A DNA stretch of 64,000 bases, taken from contig NC_092569.1 of NCBI RefSeq assembly GCF_037975245.1, positions 18,147,501 to 18,211,500 on the forward strand. The letters are read 5' to 3'. Made by a program: the position numbers and the translations under genes. The first letter of the stretch is position 1; each line of letters starts with the position of its first letter. Positions 61,420 through 64,000 of this stretch are shown in pieces. Under the pieces are notes generated by a model. The model saw nothing but the letters and a program-made list of their open reading frames with translations. It did no database searches and was not told the DNA's origin. Source of the DNA: Apostichopus japonicus (lineage: Eukaryota; Echinodermata; Holothuroidea; Aspidochirotida; Stichopodidae).

Positions 61420-62534
61420 GGCTACTCTAAGTGCTCCCTATCTAAAAAGGTACACACTTATGTGAACAGTTCTTCAATGATGGACCACAGGACAGGGGCA
61501 CATACTCAAAAACCACTGCAGTGGTAGTCCAAGATGTCTGCTTTGTTAATCATAAAATATCTTTTGATACCTTCTTAAAAATACCAGTGACCATAATAAT
61601 GTGAACATTTGGTGTAAGTATATACTGAGAATAAAAAGCTTTGAAGAGGTTCAATCCAAATCATAATAACAAATGAGGAAAAAACCTGTCTTTATGTTGA
61701 TGTGACAAGGACTTACAGAACCAAAATAATGGCAAGTTCTTCTCAATGTCAAGAAATATTTAAAAACTTCTTGAATATGCAAATTCCTGTCATACCCATT
61801 AAACAATATTCAAAGAACACAATTGTTAGAGGTGATACTAGTTAGGCTTTTTGAAAATCTAAAACTTGAGCACATGCTTGAGTATAAAGTGCAAGAATGC
61901 CTTCACTCATGATGTTTTCACTGAAAAAGATTATAAAAAGAGGGAGCACCAACCTAAAAATTACTGAGTTTATAGATACATTCATTATCTATTACTATTC
62001 TTAAAACATTATGTTGCATTATGTCCCTTTGTAAGAAAAGTAAACTGTGACCTTTGGGTGCATGCCCAAAGAAATTTCAATGATAAAAAATGTTGAAATT
62101 CATATCGAAAATATTTCCAGGTATGTTCTTTATAAAGTTGTATGAACTGGTCTTCTTAACCCACCCCCCCCCCACCCCCATCCACAAGACAAGGTTTTTT
62201 GGTGGGGTGGAAGTAGATCACTTTTGCATATTTTAGTGGAGCTATGTTATGTTTCTCAAAGAATTGCATAAAAAGTTCATGTTTTGGTCCCTACATTCAC
62301 TCAAATGTCCAATGAATTCTAAAGCGATTCTAACACCTGACGTCACACAGTCACATTCTGGAGGCAAGGGTGTCAATGGAGCATCAATATAGACCAGGAG
62401 CCCATAGGGTTTGGTTAGCTGGGAAGGTAATCAACTGCCTTGTACATCACAATGTTCACAGTGCATTCCTGTATATGAAACCAGAAGACTGGAAAACCGG
62501 CTGTGGTGGGTGTGGCTGGGAAAGCAATTTTAAA

Positions 62535-64000
62535 GTCACCTAAAAGCTAACCTAGATCAGCTTTCATGGTAACCACATCAAAGTAAATACAATGTGTCAG
62601 GTATGGCCCCATGAGCAACAAATGGCCATCGCCAGTAATTATTGGTGGTGGGGTAGCTTTGCCAGCCTCATGGATGACCTAGGTCAGCTCATGAGGTAAC
62701 CACTTGAAACCTATTGGAAAATGATGGTGAGGACTTCAGTTACAAGGGATGGGCATTTCCAGTAATTTTTATTGGTGGGTACCCCTGCCAGTAGACCCCC
62801 AAAATGCCCATCCCCTCATTGACCTAGGTGAGCTCATGAAGTAACCAGTTGAAAACTACTGGAAAATGATTAGCAGGACTCTATATGTGAGGGATGGGCA
62901 ATTCCAGTAATTTGTATTAGTGGGGTACCCCTGCAAGTAGACCCCCAAAATGCCAATCCCCCTCATTGACCTAGGTGTGCTCAGGATGTAACCAGTTGAA
63001 ACCTACTGGAAAATGATAGGTATCACTTCATATGTAAGGTTTGGGCATTTCCAGAAATTTCTATTAGTGGGATACACGTGCCAGTAGACCCCCAAAAAGC
63101 CAATCCCCTCATTGACCTAGGTCAGCTCATGAAGTATCCAGTTAAAAACTACCGAAAAATAATTAGCAGGACTCTATATGTAAGGGATGGGCAATTCCAG
63201 TAATTTATATTAGTGGGGTACCCCTGCCAGTAGACCCCCAAAAAGCCCATCCCCTCATTGACCTAGGTCGGCTCATAAGGTAACCAGTTGATACCTACTG
63301 GAAAATGATAGGTATCACTCATATGTAAAGGATGGGCATTTCCAGAAATTTCTATTAGTGGTGTACCCCTGCAAGTAGACCCCCAAAATGCCAATCCTCT
63401 CATTGACCTAGGTGAGCTCATGATGTAACCAGTTGAAACCTACTGGAAACTGATAGGTATCACTTCATATGTAAGGTTTGGGCATTTCCAGAAATTTCTA
63501 TTAGTGGGATACACATGCCAGTAGACCCCAAAAAGCCAATCCCCTCATTGACCTAGGTCAGCTCATGAAGTATCCAGTTAAAAACTACCGAAAAATAATT
63601 AGCAGGACTCTATATGTAAGGGATGGGCAATTCCAGTAATTTATATTAGTGGGGTACCCCTGCCAGTAGACCCCCAAAAAGCCCATCCCCTCATTGACCT
63701 AGGTCGGCTCATAAGGTAACCAGTTGATACCTACTGAAAATGATAGGTATCACTCATATGTAAGGTTTGGGCATTTCTAGAAATTTCTATTAGAGGGGTA
63801 CACGTGCCAGTAGACCCCCAAAAAGCCCATCCCCTCATTGACCTAGGTCTGCTCATGAAGTATCCAGTTAAAAACTACCGGAAAATAATTGGCAGGACTC
63901 TATATGTAAGGGATGGGCAATTCCAGTAATTTATATTAGTGGGGTACCCCTGCCAGTAGACCCCCAAAATGCCCATCCCCAATCATCTCCACCCAAACTT
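62535..64000. repeat. 146 bp tandem repeat, ~10 copies, array continues off-window
   Basis: ATTGACCTAGGT recurs near 62675, 62821, 62968, 63114, 63260, 63405, 63550, 63696 and 63840 (period 144-147). From about 62880, monomers alternate between one with AGCAGGACTCTATATGTAAG and one with ATAGGTATCACTTCATATGT, giving a ~292 bp dimer. The first copy, near 62550, is degenerate. Confidence 0.92.

Larger units (their letters stand above)
59090..62530. other. Mostly unique sequence between two tandem arrays
   Basis: It holds one candidate coding exon (59642-59826) and six copies of the GTCCCATCAGTCACA motif. A C-run lies near 62165. No other domain, RNA gene or repeat is recognised. Confidence 0.5.

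Overview
This is eukaryotic DNA from a marine invertebrate, most likely an echinoderm and plausibly a sea cucumber. The evidence is AT-rich sequence, long introns with GT-AG sites, tRNA-derived SINE-like elements, large satellites, and a cluster of secreted fibrinogen-related protein (FREP) genes. FREP families are known to be expanded in holothurians. The species call is inference; no rRNA or mitochondrial marker is present. There are no bacterial operons, tRNA genes, rRNA genes or CRISPR arrays.

Layout. (1) 1-8730 is one copy (A) of a segmental duplication. It carries the signal-peptide exon of a leftward FREP-type gene (gene 4, 6856-6945, minus) whose other exons lie beyond the left edge. 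Copy A contains a three-fold 1.82 kb tandem repeat. (2) 9914-28095, plus strand: FREP gene 1, with large introns loaded with transposons: a 2.85 kb long-TIR element, a 5.2 kb TIR element carrying a broken SAMD3-like gene, and SINE-like elements. (3) 32543-35718, plus strand: FREP gene 2, a compact six-exon gene with a duplicated 24-residue exon and one fibrinogen domain. (4) 41735-51377, minus strand: FREP gene 3, eight exons. Its signal exon and intron 1 lie in copy B (47073-53030) of the segmental duplication. (5) 53043-53470: a (TA)n tract interrupted by a ~250 bp Penelope-like remnant whose minus strand matches a type I hammerhead ribozyme. (6) 53486-59077: a 209 bp satellite array with higher-order structure. 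(7) 59090-62530: unique sequence with one basic coding exon and six copies of a nearly invariant 15-mer. (8) 62535-64000: a 146 bp tandem repeat organised as alternating dimers, running off the right edge.

The coding content is a small secreted-lectin/FREP cluster. Genes 1 and 3 share an unusual architecture: signal peptide, a fibrinogen domain made of only its first two exons, a TIL (trypsin-inhibitor-like) exon, a TILa/EGF-like segment, then a complete fibrinogen domain. Gene 2 is a simple one-domain relative. Intron phases let the first, incomplete fibrinogen domain splice in frame either to the TIL exon or directly to the terminal fibrinogen exon. In gene 1 the donor after the EGF/FBG exon has lost its GT. 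The most notable items are this architecture with its splice-phase logic, the hammerhead-like motif, the Tyr-rich and Cys-rich variants of the ligand-binding exon, and the pseudogene carried by a TIR element. All gene models come from reading translated exons and splice sites by eye; no transcript or database search was available.
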